The notes under the pieces are model-generated. The model was not told where the DNA came from and ran no database searches. It saw nothing but the letters and a program-made list of their open reading frames with translations. Below, piece by piece: positions 1-9,052 of a stretch of 64,000 nucleotides of DNA. Both the position numbers and the translations under genes were made by a program. Position 1 is the stretch's first letter. Every line of letters starts with the position of its first letter. The DNA comes from CBDDHT01 sp965227905 (lineage in GTDB: Bacteria; Pseudomonadota; Alphaproteobacteria; Rhizobiales; Methyloligellaceae), in the NCBI GenBank assembly GCA_965227905.1, contig OZ245780.1, positions 3,162,001 through 3,226,000 on the forward strand. Reading direction: 5' to 3'.

Positions 1-1
1 G

Positions 2-712
2 AACCGTCTCGGTCTGTCGCCAAGCGATGTCAAAGTCATCGCCGGTCGGCCAGAGCTGTTCGCCGACTTCGAACTGTCACTCATCATGAGTCATCTTGCC
101 TGCGCAGACGATCCGGATAGTCCTATGACGGAAGCGCAGAGGATCGCCTTCGACGAACTGAAAGCCAAGCTTCCGGCCGCACCCGCCAGTCTTGCCAATT
201 CAGCGGGGATCCTAACGGGAGCGCCCTATCACTACGATCTTGTGCGAGCCGGCGTCGCGCTCTATGGGGGGCTTGCCCGCTCCGGGCAGTCCAATCCAAT
301 GCTGCCAGTGGTCAGTCTCGACGGGCGGATCGCGCAGATCCGGCATATCGAAAAAGGCGAGACAATCGGCTATGGCGCGACCTTCGAGGCCAAGGCGCCG
401 ATGACGATCGCAACGGTGAGCGTGGGGTATGCCGATGGCTTCTTCAGGCTCTTGAGCGCAAGCGATCATGACAGCGGCGCAACAGCCTATATTCGCGATC
501 ATGCCGCCCCTCTCGTGGGACGGGTCTCCATGGATCTGATCACCCTGGACGTCACGAACATTCCGGCAGACCTCGCGTCTCGAGGTGCGTTGGTCGAATT
601 GATCGGACCCCATGTCAGTGTCGATGACATCGCTGATCTCGCCCAGACGATTGGCTATGAGGTGCTGACCAGCCTCGGCACACGAGCGGAACGCGTCTAT
701 GTCGGCGCTTGA
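2..712 (+). CDS. alr: Alanine racemase, C-terminal part (5' end outside window)
   Basis: The frame is open from base 2, so the gene begins before the window. Alanine racemase is a PLP enzyme that interconverts L- and D-alanine for peptidoglycan. Visible family marks are the MSHLACADDP segment (from base 86), NSAGIL, RAGVALYG, the VGYADG motif that holds the catalytic tyrosine of the C-terminal beta domain, and GRVSMDL near the end. The barrel with the PLP lysine lies upstream and is not seen. ATG 86 is an internal methionine and not the start. The stop is 12 bases before radA, so the two are probably cotranscribed. The assignment is secure; only the missing N-terminus limits it. Confidence 0.95.
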   Translation, partial: NRLGLSPSDVKVIAGRPELFADFELSLIMSHLACADDPDSPMTEAQRIAFDELKAKLPAAPASLANSAGILTGAPYHYDLVRAGVALYGGLARSGQSNPMLPVVSLDGRIAQIRHIEKGETIGYGATFEAKAPMTIATVSVGYADGFFRLLSASDHDSGATAYIRDHAAPLVGRVSMDLITLDVTNIPADLASRGALVELIGPHVSVDDIADLAQTIGYEVLTSLGTRAERVYVGA

Positions 713-724
713 CGGTTAGTCGGT

Positions 725-2104
725 ATGGCAAAGAACTCCGTGACATTCGTCTGCCAGGAATGCGGTGCAACCAGCAGCCGCTGGGCGGGCAAATGCGCAA
801 GCTGTGAGGCATGGAACAGTCTGATCGAGGAAGCGCCGCTGGCTGCGGGGCCTCCTGGCACACAGCCACGCAAGCGCAAGCGCGGCCGCACCATGACGAT
901 CGAGCCGCTCAAAGCGGAAACGAAATCCGAACCGCGTGTGTCGATGGGGCTGGCCGAACTCGACAGGGTTATTGGCGGTGGACTGGTGCCTGGTTCCGCG
1001 ATCCTGGTCGGCGGCGATCCAGGCATCGGCAAGTCGACATTGTTGCTGCAGGCTGCTGCGTGCTTTGCTTCGTCGGGTGGGAAAACACTCTATGTGTCGG
1101 GCGAAGAGGCTGCGGCGCAGGTGCGCCTCCGGGCTCAGCGGCTCGGTGTCCAGGATGCACCGGTGGGCCTAGCGGCCGAGACGGGGCTTGGAGAAATCCT
1201 CGCGGCCCTGGAGACCGGTGAAAAGTACGATCTGGTCATCGTCGATTCCATTCAGACGCTCTGGTCCGATGCGTTGGATTCAGCACCCGGAACGGTGTCT
1301 CAGGTACGATCCTCGGCGCAGACGCTGATCCGGCACGCCAAGCTGACGGGGACCGCCGTCATCCTTGTCGGCCACGTTACCAAGGACGGTCAGATCGCCG
1401 GGCCGAAGGTTGTGGAGCACATGGTCGATACGGTGCTCTATTTCGAAGGCGATGCGGGGCACGATTTCCGGATTCTGCGTGCCGTCAAAAATCGCTTCGG
1501 TCCGACCGACGAGATCGGTGTCTTCGAAATGCGAAGCGAAGGTCTCCATGAAGTTGCAAACCCTTCCGAGCTGTTCCTTGGCGATCGAGGGGCTGCGAGC
1601 GCTGGTGCGGCGGTCTTTGCGGGCATGGAGGGATCCCGCCCCGTATTGGTCGAACTGCAGGCTCTTGTGGCCCCCTCTCCTCTCGGGACACCGAGACGCG
1701 CGGTTGTTGGCTGGGAATCCAGCCGGTTGGCAATGATCCTTGCGGTTCTGGATGCCCATTGCGGACTGAGCCTCGGGTCGCATGACGTCTATCTCAATGT
1801 CGCCGGTGGCTTGAGGATCAGCGAACCGGCAGCGGATTTGGCTGCGGCGGCGGCATTGGTGTCGTCTCTGGCCAATGTTGCGCTTCCCAATAGCGGCATC
1901 TATTTCGGCGAAGTTGCCCTATCAGGTGCGGTCCGGCCGGTCGGCCATGTGGGTCCACGGCTTAATGAAGCTGAAAAACTGGGCTTCACATCTGCCACTG
2001 TACCGGCTAAACGCGACGGTGAACGTGCGCGAACCGGTCTCGCATTGGACCGCGTGACAAGATTGGATGAACTGACAGCCGGAATAATCGCGAAGGGTTC
2101 GTAG
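725..2104 (+). CDS. radA: DNA repair protein RadA (Sms)
   Basis: RadA is a RecA-like ATPase that drives branch migration of recombination intermediates. At 459 aa it has the usual length. A C4 zinc finger is formed by Cys10, Cys13, Cys24 and Cys27. The Walker A motif GDPGIGKST is at 97-105 and Walker B VIVDSIQ near 171-177. The RadA-specific KNRFG motif is at 255-259, and a Lon-like domain makes up the C-terminus. The ATG lies 12 bases after the alr stop. The alr-radA-cvpA-purF order is familiar in alphaproteobacteria. Nothing in the protein looks broken. Confidence 0.97.
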   Translation: MAKNSVTFVCQECGATSSRWAGKCASCEAWNSLIEEAPLAAGPPGTQPRKRKRGRTMTIEPLKAETKSEPRVSMGLAELDRVIGGGLVPGSAILVGGDPGIGKSTLLLQAAACFASSGGKTLYVSGEEAAAQVRLRAQRLGVQDAPVGLAAETGLGEILAALETGEKYDLVIVDSIQTLWSDALDSAPGTVSQVRSSAQTLIRHAKLTGTAVILVGHVTKDGQIAGPKVVEHMVDTVLYFEGDAGHDFRILRAVKNRFGPTDEIGVFEMRSEGLHEVANPSELFLGDRGAASAGAAVFAGMEGSRPVLVELQALVAPSPLGTPRRAVVGWESSRLAMILAVLDAHCGLSLGSHDVYLNVAGGLRISEPAADLAAAAALVSSLANVALPNSGIYFGEVALSGAVRPVGHVGPRLNEAEKLGFTSATVPAKRDGERARTGLALDRVTRLDELTAGIIAKGS

Positions 2105-2240
2105 TTTTTCTGGTTGAAAGGGACATGACCCGAACTATCACTTGCCTTATGTTCGCCGCAGTGCGGCATATGTTTGGCGTGCTCACCTAGCCAGGGATAC
2201 CGCGGTTTTTAGCGATCCCGTCTTCCGAGAGGGCCAGCCC

Positions 2241-2843
2241 ATGCCTCAAGGGCTCGATATTATTCTCGCCGTGATCATGTTGATTTCCGGCTTTCTTGCG
2301 ATGGTTCGGGGATTGACCCGGGAAGTGCTGTCGATCCTGTCCTGGGCCGTTGCCGCCGTGGCGACGCTTTATCTGTTTCCGAAGTATGAAGCGCAGGCCC
2401 GCACCTTTCTTGAGCCACCACTTCCGGAATTGGCGGCAAAAGGCGTTTTTGCTGCCGGCATCTTCCTGGTGGTCCTGATTGTCGTCAGCCTCATAACGGC
2501 ACGGATTTCGGATCGCGTACTCGATAGCCGCATTGGTGCGCTAGACCGTACGCTCGGCTTCTTGTTCGGTCTCGCGCGTGGCCTCATTCTCGTTGTTATT
2601 GCCTTCCTTTTCTTTAGCTGGCTGGTTCCCGAACAGGATCAACCGGATTGGATCCGCAGCGCGAAATCTTTGCCGATTCTCAAGAGCACGGGCGAAGGAA
2701 TCGTGTCGCTCCTGCCGGAGGATCCGATCTCCAAAATACCGGGTCGCAAGAAAGAGGTGGATGAGACACCGCCGCCCGGCGAGCAATCCAGTGTGAATGA
2801 CGGCAGAAAAGTTGCGGACAACACTGAGAAATCAGGCTATTGA
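2241..2843 (+). CDS. cvpA: CvpA family membrane protein
   Basis: This 200-aa protein has several hydrophobic segments in the first two thirds (LDIILAVIMLISGFLAMV, then three more) and a polar, charged tail, the pattern of CvpA, which in E. coli is linked to colicin V production and envelope stress. The start at 2241 is chosen because GAGAGGG precedes it and the hydrophobic CvpA N-terminus begins there; the frame stays open to 2142, but that extension has no CvpA-like character. It lies just before purF, the classic arrangement. The biochemical role of CvpA remains poorly defined. Confidence 0.9.
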   Translation: MPQGLDIILAVIMLISGFLAMVRGLTREVLSILSWAVAAVATLYLFPKYEAQARTFLEPPLPELAAKGVFAAGIFLVVLIVVSLITARISDRVLDSRIGALDRTLGFLFGLARGLILVVIAFLFFSWLVPEQDQPDWIRSAKSLPILKSTGEGIVSLLPEDPISKIPGRKKEVDETPPPGEQSSVNDGRKVADNTEKSGY

Positions 2844-2913
2844 GTGATTGTGCGTGTCAGTCATGACAGGCTGATGAACGTCGATCTTTGAGGCAACTGG
2901 GGTCCGCAGGCCC

Positions 2914-4416
2914 ATGATCCAGTATGACGAATTGCCCGGGACCGGCGCATCGCGCGACGCGGACCCTCTTGGTATCCATCATGATGATGACCGCCTCCGC
3001 GAGGAATGCGGCGTCTTCGGCATCTTCCAACGCGACGACGCTGCGGCCTTGACCGCGCTCGGACTGCACGCTTTGCAGCATCGCGGACAGGAAGCAGCCG
3101 GCATCGTCTCGTTTGATGGAGAACGCTTTCACGGAGAACGCCGTCTCGGCCTTGTCGGTGATCATTTCTCCAAGCGACCGATTATCGATCGACTGAAGGG
3201 CGATAGTGCAATCGGTCATGTTCGGTATTCGACGACCGGCGATACCATTCTCCGAAACGTTCAGCCGCTCTTCGCAGATCTCGATGCTGGCGGATTTACG
3301 CTTTGCCACAATGGTAATCTGACGAATGCCCTCGCATTGCGGAGCGAGCTGATTTCAAAGGGTGCGATTTGTCAGTCGACCACGGACACGGAAGCGATCA
3401 TCCATTTGGTTGCCCGCAGTTCCAAAGGTCTGTTCGTCGAGAAATTCATTGAGGCGCTCCTGCAGCTCGAAGGCGCCTATGCGCTGGTCGGGATGACAAA
3501 CAAGAAACTCATTGGTGCGCGTGATCCTCTCGGCATTCGGCCGTTGGTGCTGGGGCGGCTGGACGATGCCTATGTACTGGCGTCCGAAACCTGCGCGTTG
3601 GACATTATCGGCGCGGATTTCGTTCGTGAGGTCGAGAACGGCGAAGTCGTCGTTATCACCAAGGACGGGATCGAGAGTCATCGCCCCTTTCCGCGATCGG
3701 AGCCACGGCCCTGTATCTTCGAATATATCTACTTTTCGCGCCCAGACTCGATCGTCAATGGCCGCCCCGTCTATGACGTCCGCAAGCAGATGGGCATGCA
3801 GTTGGCACGAGAATCGAATGTGCCGGCAGATGTGATCATCCCGGTCCCGGACTCGGGCGTCCCCTCCGCCATCGGCTATTCACAAGAGTCCGGCATTCCG
3901 TTCGAGCTTGGCATCATTCGCAATCACTATGTCGGACGCACCTTCATCGAACCCGAGCAGCAGATCCGTCAGCTTGGCGTCAAGCTTAAGCACAGCGCCA
4001 ATGAGAGTGCGGTGAAGGGCAACCGCGTGGTGCTGATCGACGACTCCATCGTGCGCGGTACAACGTCGGTCAAGATCGTGCAAATGATGCGGGATGCAGG
4101 CGCAAAAGAAGTGCACATGCGCGTGGCTTGTCCGCCGATTACCCATTCCGATTATTACGGTATCGATACGCCGAACCAGGAGAAGCTCCTGGCAGCGAAG
4201 CATGACCTCGAAGGCATGCGGAACTATATCGGCGCCGACTCTCTGGAGTTTCTTTCTATCGATGGTCTCTACAAGGCCATGGGCGAGGAAAAACGCAATC
4301 CGGAAACGCCGCAATATACCGATCACTGCTTCACAGGCGATTATCCGACGCGCCTTACCGATCGCGAAGGACCGCCGTCGCAGAAACAGCTCTCCTTCCT
4401 TGCTGAAGCCGGTTAA
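2914..4416 (+). CDS. purF: Amidophosphoribosyltransferase
   Basis: PurF makes 5-phosphoribosylamine from PRPP and glutamine, the first committed step of purine synthesis. The N-terminal nucleophile is Cys32 in EECGVFG, preceded by a propeptide of about 31 residues that is normally removed. The PRPP-binding loop VVLIDDSIVRGTT is at about 372-384. The PCIFEYIYFSRPDS block is present, but the other cysteines that hold the Fe-S cluster in the Bacillus enzyme are not all seen: SDYYG replaces a Cys-containing segment, and only one Cys lies near CFTGDYPT. The enzyme therefore probably has no cluster. At 500 aa the length is normal. Confidence 0.97.
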   Translation: MIQYDELPGTGASRDADPLGIHHDDDRLREECGVFGIFQRDDAAALTALGLHALQHRGQEAAGIVSFDGERFHGERRLGLVGDHFSKRPIIDRLKGDSAIGHVRYSTTGDTILRNVQPLFADLDAGGFTLCHNGNLTNALALRSELISKGAICQSTTDTEAIIHLVARSSKGLFVEKFIEALLQLEGAYALVGMTNKKLIGARDPLGIRPLVLGRLDDAYVLASETCALDIIGADFVREVENGEVVVITKDGIESHRPFPRSEPRPCIFEYIYFSRPDSIVNGRPVYDVRKQMGMQLARESNVPADVIIPVPDSGVPSAIGYSQESGIPFELGIIRNHYVGRTFIEPEQQIRQLGVKLKHSANESAVKGNRVVLIDDSIVRGTTSVKIVQMMRDAGAKEVHMRVACPPITHSDYYGIDTPNQEKLLAAKHDLEGMRNYIGADSLEFLSIDGLYKAMGEEKRNPETPQYTDHCFTGDYPTRLTDREGPPSQKQLSFLAEAG

Positions 4417-4446
4417 GCCTCGGCCCTGAACGAAACGCTTTAGCTG

Positions 4447-5163
4447 ATGTCCGGTTCACGATTGTCAGACCGCATAGCTTTGGTCACCGGTGCGTCGCGT
4501 GGAATTGGCCGCGCAGTCGCCGTTGCCTTCGCACGTGAAGGCGCACATGTGGTTCTGATCGGTCGTACAAGCGGCGCGCTTGAAGAAGTGGATGATGAAA
4601 TCCGTGGCCATGGCGGCCAGGCCAGTCTCATTCGTCTCGATCTGGCGAAGGCCGACCGGGTCGATAATCTTGGGCCCGCTCTCTATGAACGTTTCGGACA
4701 TCTGGATGTTCTGGTTGGCAATGCCGGCATTCTCGGGCCGCTGTCACCGCTTGGCCATATCTCAGCAGACGATTGGCAGAAGGTCATGGACATCAATCTC
4801 AACGCCAATTGGCGGCTGATCCGGACGCTCGATCCGCTGTTGCGTCGTTCGAAAGCGGGCAGAGCGATATTTGTGACATCCGGATCGGCAAAGGACAGCG
4901 CTTACTGGGGGCCGTATTCGGTTTCGAAGGCTGCTCTCGAGGCGTTGGTGAAGACCTATGCGGCGGAAGTCGCTGACACACCGGTCCGGGTCAATCTGGT
5001 AAACCCCGGGGCGACGGCGACAGCCATGCGCGCCAAAGCCATGCCCGGGGAAGATCCGGCCACTCTGACAGCGCCTGCAGACCTGGCGGAGACTTTCATC
5101 TCATTGGCCAGCGTGGATTGCCAGGCCCATGGTGAAATCGTGGACTATGCCGCAAGTCATTGA
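4447..5163 (+). CDS. Short-chain dehydrogenase/reductase
   Basis: This 238-aa classical SDR has the cofactor motif TGASRGIG at 14-21, NAGILG in place of NNAG, and the catalytic YSVSK with Tyr157 and Lys161, with a serine about 12 residues earlier. It should reduce or oxidise a small carbonyl or alcohol with NAD(P)H. The substrate cannot be told from sequence. It follows purF by 30 bases on the same strand, an order often seen in Hyphomicrobiales, so it probably shares the purF transcript. There is no clear ribosome site, which suits translational read-on from purF. Confidence 0.9.
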   Translation: MSGSRLSDRIALVTGASRGIGRAVAVAFAREGAHVVLIGRTSGALEEVDDEIRGHGGQASLIRLDLAKADRVDNLGPALYERFGHLDVLVGNAGILGPLSPLGHISADDWQKVMDINLNANWRLIRTLDPLLRRSKAGRAIFVTSGSAKDSAYWGPYSVSKAALEALVKTYAAEVADTPVRVNLVNPGATATAMRAKAMPGEDPATLTAPADLAETFISLASVDCQAHGEIVDYAASH

Positions 5164-5409
5164 CAGCCGATAGTTTCGCCGCGCCCGCGGACCAACCCTG
5201 CTCCCGCAAATCTCTCAATAATGAAGTTCTATTTTACATCCATGGTGCGAATTGGAAGCATGGGTGATCCTGAAATCAGCAGATCCTTTTTTAAGATTGT
5301 CGTGTACCCGCTAACGCCCATTCGATGCGCGACGGTAGTCTTTTAAGCGATCAAGCCATTCCAACAACAATATCGCAGCCAATGCGGACCATGTATTGAG
5401 GAGGAATCT

Positions 5410-5853
5410 ATGACAGTTGATAAAGTGCTCAATAAACTCGGTCAGGACCTGGTTACATGCCGGCCTGAAGATACCGTCGAAACATTTGCCCAACTCCTTG
5501 CAAAGCACCGGATCGGTGCAATGCCAGTCCGCGATATGAATGGAAATCTGGTAGGCATCGTATCAGAGCGAGATATCGTGCGCGCTTTTGCCAAGAGCGG
5601 CGGTCAAGACATCAGGACACTCATCGTCCAGGACATCATGACGGACCGTGTCCTAACGGTCGAGCCATCGGACACCATGGAACGGGCGCGGCAGTTGATG
5701 ACCAAGCATGGTGTAAGACATCTGCCCGTCGTCAAGGACCGCAAGATTGTCGGCATTCTGAGTATTCGCGACATGCTCGAAACCCGTCTCGAGGAAACCG
5801 AGCTGGAACGCAATGTCCTGCGCGACAACGTGATCGCTGCACGAGCGCGCTAG
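5410..5853 (+). CDS. CBS domain pair protein
   Basis: This 147-aa protein consists almost wholly of two CBS motifs, about residues 10-65 and 78-135; each has the GxxPVxD/GIxxxxD pattern (IGAMPVRDMNGNLVGIVSERD and VRHLPVVKDRKIVGILSIRD). Such stand-alone pairs bind adenosine nucleotides and sense energy state or modulate a partner. A strong ribosome site, GAGGAGGA, stands seven bases before the ATG. The preceding 246 bases (5164-5409) hold no gene. Its stop codon overlaps that of the convergent gene at the palindrome CTAG (5850-5853). The partner is unknown. Confidence 0.92.
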   Translation: MTVDKVLNKLGQDLVTCRPEDTVETFAQLLAKHRIGAMPVRDMNGNLVGIVSERDIVRAFAKSGGQDIRTLIVQDIMTDRVLTVEPSDTMERARQLMTKHGVRHLPVVKDRKIVGILSIRDMLETRLEETELERNVLRDNVIAARAR

Positions 5854-6644
5854 AGTTCGATTGTCAGGCCGTCATAGGCCGGCTCGACGCCATCGGGTAG
5901 TTCCTTTGCCAAGGTTTCGTAGTCGAGATCGGGATGCATATGCGTAAGGATCGCGCGTTTCGGTTTGACGCGCGCGATCGCTTCCAATGCCTCCGCGACG
6001 CAAAAGTGACTTGGGTGGGGCGTGTATTTCAGCGCGTCGACTATCCAGACATCGATACCAGCAAGTGCCGCAAATGAGTCCTCCGAAAGCCCTTTGATGT
6101 CACAGGAATAGGCGATTGGGCCGAAGCGGTATCCGATCGATTCGATGCGGCCATGCTGTTGGAGAAAAGGCAAGGCTTCGATCTCACCCCCCTCCCCGCC
6201 AATGCGAACGGGCTCTCCAGGCTTGATTTGGTGGCCGTTCAAAATAGCGGGATAGTCGCTGCCCTCTGGTGAATTGAAACAATAGTCGAAGCGTTTTCTC
6301 AGTAGCGCTCCGGCTCGCTCGTCGTAGTAGACGTCGACGCGCTGGCGGCGGCTGTAGCCGACATTCCGAAGCTCGTCGATTCCATGGGTATGGTCGGCAT
6401 GGTCATGGGTGTAGAGGACGCCGTCCAGCCAGCGAATACCAACAGAGAGAAGCTGCTGTCGACAGTCGGGGGACGTATCGATCAGGATGCGCGTCGCACC
6501 ATTATCACCGAACTTTTCGACAAGGGCGGAGCAGCGCAAGCGGTTGTTCTTTGGGTTCAACGGGTCGCACGCGCCCCAGTCGGGTCCGATACGGGGCACG
6601 CCGCTGGACGTACCGCAACCGAGGATCGTTAGCTTTAGCGTCAT
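5850..6644 (-). CDS. MBL-fold metal-dependent hydrolase, PhnP-like
   Basis: This 264-aa protein is a metallo-beta-lactamase fold hydrolase. The metal motif is His80, His82, Asp84, His85 (THDHADHTHG), with LGCGTSSGVPR near the N-terminus and IDTSPDCRQQ at 56-64. This form resembles the PhnP/phosphoribosyl cyclic phosphodiesterase branch. It overlaps the tatD stop by four bases (ATGA type), so it is translated in the same operon. In alphaproteobacteria a gene of this type often follows tatD. The natural substrate is not known; a cyclic phosphodiester is plausible by family. Confidence 0.9.
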   Translation of the reverse strand: MTLKLTILGCGTSSGVPRIGPDWGACDPLNPKNNRLRCSALVEKFGDNGATRILIDTSPDCRQQLLSVGIRWLDGVLYTHDHADHTHGIDELRNVGYSRRQRVDVYYDERAGALLRKRFDYCFNSPEGSDYPAILNGHQIKPGEPVRIGGEGGEIEALPFLQQHGRIESIGYRFGPIAYSCDIKGLSEDSFAALAGIDVWIVDALKYTPHPSHFCVAEALEAIARVKPKRAILTHMHPDLDYETLAKELPDGVEPAYDGLTIEL

Positions 6645-7447
6645 GCAGGCTTGGCACCCTGCTCACTCGGCGGCTGCGGCACTTTCGAGAATAGCCGATA
6701 GAAATTGGCCGTCGTCGCTTCGCCGAGTTCGTCCGCGCTTATTCCCTTTACGTCTGCCAGCCGGCCTGCCGTATGTGCAACATACGAAGGCTCGTTCGGT
6801 TTGCCGCGATTGGGCTCCGGCGCAAGATAGGGTGCGTCTGTTTCGACAAGTAACCGCTCAAGCGGAACGTCACGTGCGATTGCACGGAGCTCGTCGGATT
6901 TCTTGAAGGTCAGGACACCGGAGAAGGAGATGTAGAGCCCAAGCGCCAATCCGCGCTCCGCCAACTCACGGCCTGCCGTAAAACAATGCAGAACGGCTGT
7001 GAACGGACCGATAGCCATTTCCTCTTCCAGGATTCTTGCTGTGTCTTCATCGGCGGAGCGGCTGTGAATGACCAGCGGCAGGCCTGTCTCTCGTGCGGCC
7101 GCAATATGCGTACGGAATCCTTTTGCCTGGGCCTCGGCTGCGCTGGTCTCGTAGTGATAGTCGAGCCCGGCCTCCCCCACTGCGATGACCTTGGGGTGCT
7201 CGGTCAGAGGGAGAATATCTTCGAGCCCGAGATCGGACTCCAGATCGGCATGATGCGGATGTGTTCCTACCGAGCAGAAGACATCGTCATGGGCCTCTGC
7301 GATGGCGCGGATCTTGTCGAACTCGCGAATCTTGGTCGAGATGGTTACCATCCGCTCGATGCCTGCCGCCCGCGCACGGGTGATCACATCGTCGATATTC
7401 TCGGAGAGAACCGGAAAATCCAGATGACAGTGACTGTCGATCAGCAT
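6641..7447 (-). CDS. tatD: TatD family metal-dependent hydrolase
   Basis: TatD-type enzymes are TIM-barrel DNases/hydrolases with two metals. The 268-aa protein begins MLIDSHCHLDF with the metal histidines His6 and His8, followed by GEAGLDYHYE, VIHSRSADEDT, HCFTAG and ETDAPYLAPEP, all family landmarks. The start at 7447 is chosen because it gives the family N-terminus and overlaps the metG stop by one base (TGATG), typical translational coupling; the frame is open further upstream, but that region overlaps metG. The order metG-tatD-MBL is conserved in the class. Confidence 0.95.
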   Translation of the reverse strand: MLIDSHCHLDFPVLSENIDDVITRARAAGIERMVTISTKIREFDKIRAIAEAHDDVFCSVGTHPHHADLESDLGLEDILPLTEHPKVIAVGEAGLDYHYETSAAEAQAKGFRTHIAAARETGLPLVIHSRSADEDTARILEEEMAIGPFTAVLHCFTAGRELAERGLALGLYISFSGVLTFKKSDELRAIARDVPLERLLVETDAPYLAPEPNRGKPNEPSYVAHTAGRLADVKGISADELGEATTANFYRLFSKVPQPPSEQGAKPA

Positions 7448-9006
7448 CAGTTCGTCGCCTCTTCCGTCACGACATAGCGCGGAAATGCGGCTTCCGGTTT
7501 TGGGAGATCCGTGCCGGCCTGCAGGCGCCCGTCCGTCCCCAACGCCGCAAAGGTCCTGGCATCGGCAGGCACGGATAGCTGATCGAGAAGGTGCGCAGCC
7601 GAAGCCGGCATGACGGGCTGTGCCAGAATTGCGATCTGACGCACGACTTCGGCCGTCACGAAAAGAACGGTTCCCATGCGTTCCGGATCGGTCTTCTTGA
7701 GAGCCCAAGGCTCTTCTCCGGCGAAATAGCGGTTTGCGTCGGCGACCACCTTCCAGACAGTCTCGAGGGCCTTGTGAATCGCCTGGACATCAATATGCGG
7801 TCGCACCAGTGTCAACAGACCATCGGCGGCTGCCAGTATCGCCTTGTCGTTTTCGCTGAATGCGCCGGGCTGCGGAACAGTGCCACCGCAATTCTTGGCG
7901 ATCATCGATAGTGATCGTTGCGCCAGATTGCCGAGATCGTTGGCAAGGTCCGCGTCGATGCGTCCGACGATTGCTTCATGGCTATAATTGCCGTCCTGAC
8001 CGAACGGTACTTCGCGCAGAAGAAAGTAGCGAAGCTGATCGACGCCATAGTGTTCGGCAATCGGAAACGGATCGATCACATTGCCTTCCGACTTCGACAT
8101 CTTGAGGCCCTTGTTGAACAAGAATCCATGGGCGAAGACGCGCTTCGGCGGGGCCACACCGGCCGACATCAGAAATGCCGTCCAATAGACGGTGTGGAAG
8201 CGAATGATGTCCTTGCCGATGATATGAACGTCGGCAGGCCAGTATTTCCGGAAACTCTCGCTGTCTTCGTCGGGGAAGCCGACGCCGGTGATGTAGTTGG
8301 TCAGCGCATCGACCCAGACATACATGATATGGCGGTCGTCTCCGGGAACCTTGATGCCCCAGTCAAAAGTCGTCCGAGAGATTGAAAGATCTCTCAGGCC
8401 GCCTTTCACGAAGCTGACGACTTCGTTGCGCCGGCTATCGGGCCCGATATATTCGGGGTGTGCATCGAAGTGCGCGAGCAATCGATCCTGATAGGCCGAC
8501 AGGCGAAAGAAATAGCTGTCCTCCTCGACCCATTCGACGGGCGTGCCCTGGGGTGATACCTTCTTGCCGTCCGCTCCCACACTGAGTTCGCTCTCATCGT
8601 AATAGGCTTCATCGCGGACCGAATACCAGCCGGCATAGGAGTCGAGATAGATATCGCCGTTCGCCGCCATACGTTCCCAGATCGCTGTACTTGAGCGCGT
8701 ATGTCGCGGTTCGCGGGTGCTGATGAAATCGTCGTTGGAGCAATTGAGGGTCTCGACCATGGCCTTGAATCGCGGAGTATTGCGGTCCGCCAGCTCTGCC
8801 GGTGTGATCCCCTGATCGCGCGCGGTCTGCAGCATCTTGATGCCATGCTCGTCGGCGCCCGTCAGAAAGTGAACGTCATAGCCATCGAGTCGTTTGAAGC
8901 GGGCCAGCGCATCCGTTGCCACGGCCTCGTAGGCATGGCCCATATGCGGTTCCCCGTTCGGGTAGGAGATTGCCGTCGTAATGTAGAATGTGGGCTTGTT
9001 CGCCAT
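7447..9006 (-). CDS. metG: Methionyl-tRNA synthetase
   Basis: This enzyme charges tRNA-Met. The 519-aa class I synthetase has the HIGH-type signature HMGH at 21-24 and KMSKS at 302-306. No CxxC zinc knuckles are seen in the connective domain (YSVRDEAYYDESEL in that place), so it is the short, zinc-free form without the C-terminal dimer domain. The sequence ends near the anticodon-binding helical bundle with RYVVTEEA. It lies 46 bases downstream of holB, on the same strand. Assignment is certain. Confidence 0.97.
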   Translation of the reverse strand: MANKPTFYITTAISYPNGEPHMGHAYEAVATDALARFKRLDGYDVHFLTGADEHGIKMLQTARDQGITPAELADRNTPRFKAMVETLNCSNDDFISTREPRHTRSSTAIWERMAANGDIYLDSYAGWYSVRDEAYYDESELSVGADGKKVSPQGTPVEWVEEDSYFFRLSAYQDRLLAHFDAHPEYIGPDSRRNEVVSFVKGGLRDLSISRTTFDWGIKVPGDDRHIMYVWVDALTNYITGVGFPDEDSESFRKYWPADVHIIGKDIIRFHTVYWTAFLMSAGVAPPKRVFAHGFLFNKGLKMSKSEGNVIDPFPIAEHYGVDQLRYFLLREVPFGQDGNYSHEAIVGRIDADLANDLGNLAQRSLSMIAKNCGGTVPQPGAFSENDKAILAAADGLLTLVRPHIDVQAIHKALETVWKVVADANRYFAGEEPWALKKTDPERMGTVLFVTAEVVRQIAILAQPVMPASAAHLLDQLSVPADARTFAALGTDGRLQAGTDLPKPEAAFPRYVVTEEATN

Positions 9007-9052
9007 CGCTTATGCGGTTCGGTTTGGGGGAAACCGATTGTGCCGTAGCGGT

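Noticed and set aside
2914..4416. PurF with an Fe-S cluster
   Set aside because: Several of the cysteines needed in the cluster-bearing enzyme are absent, so I did not call it.
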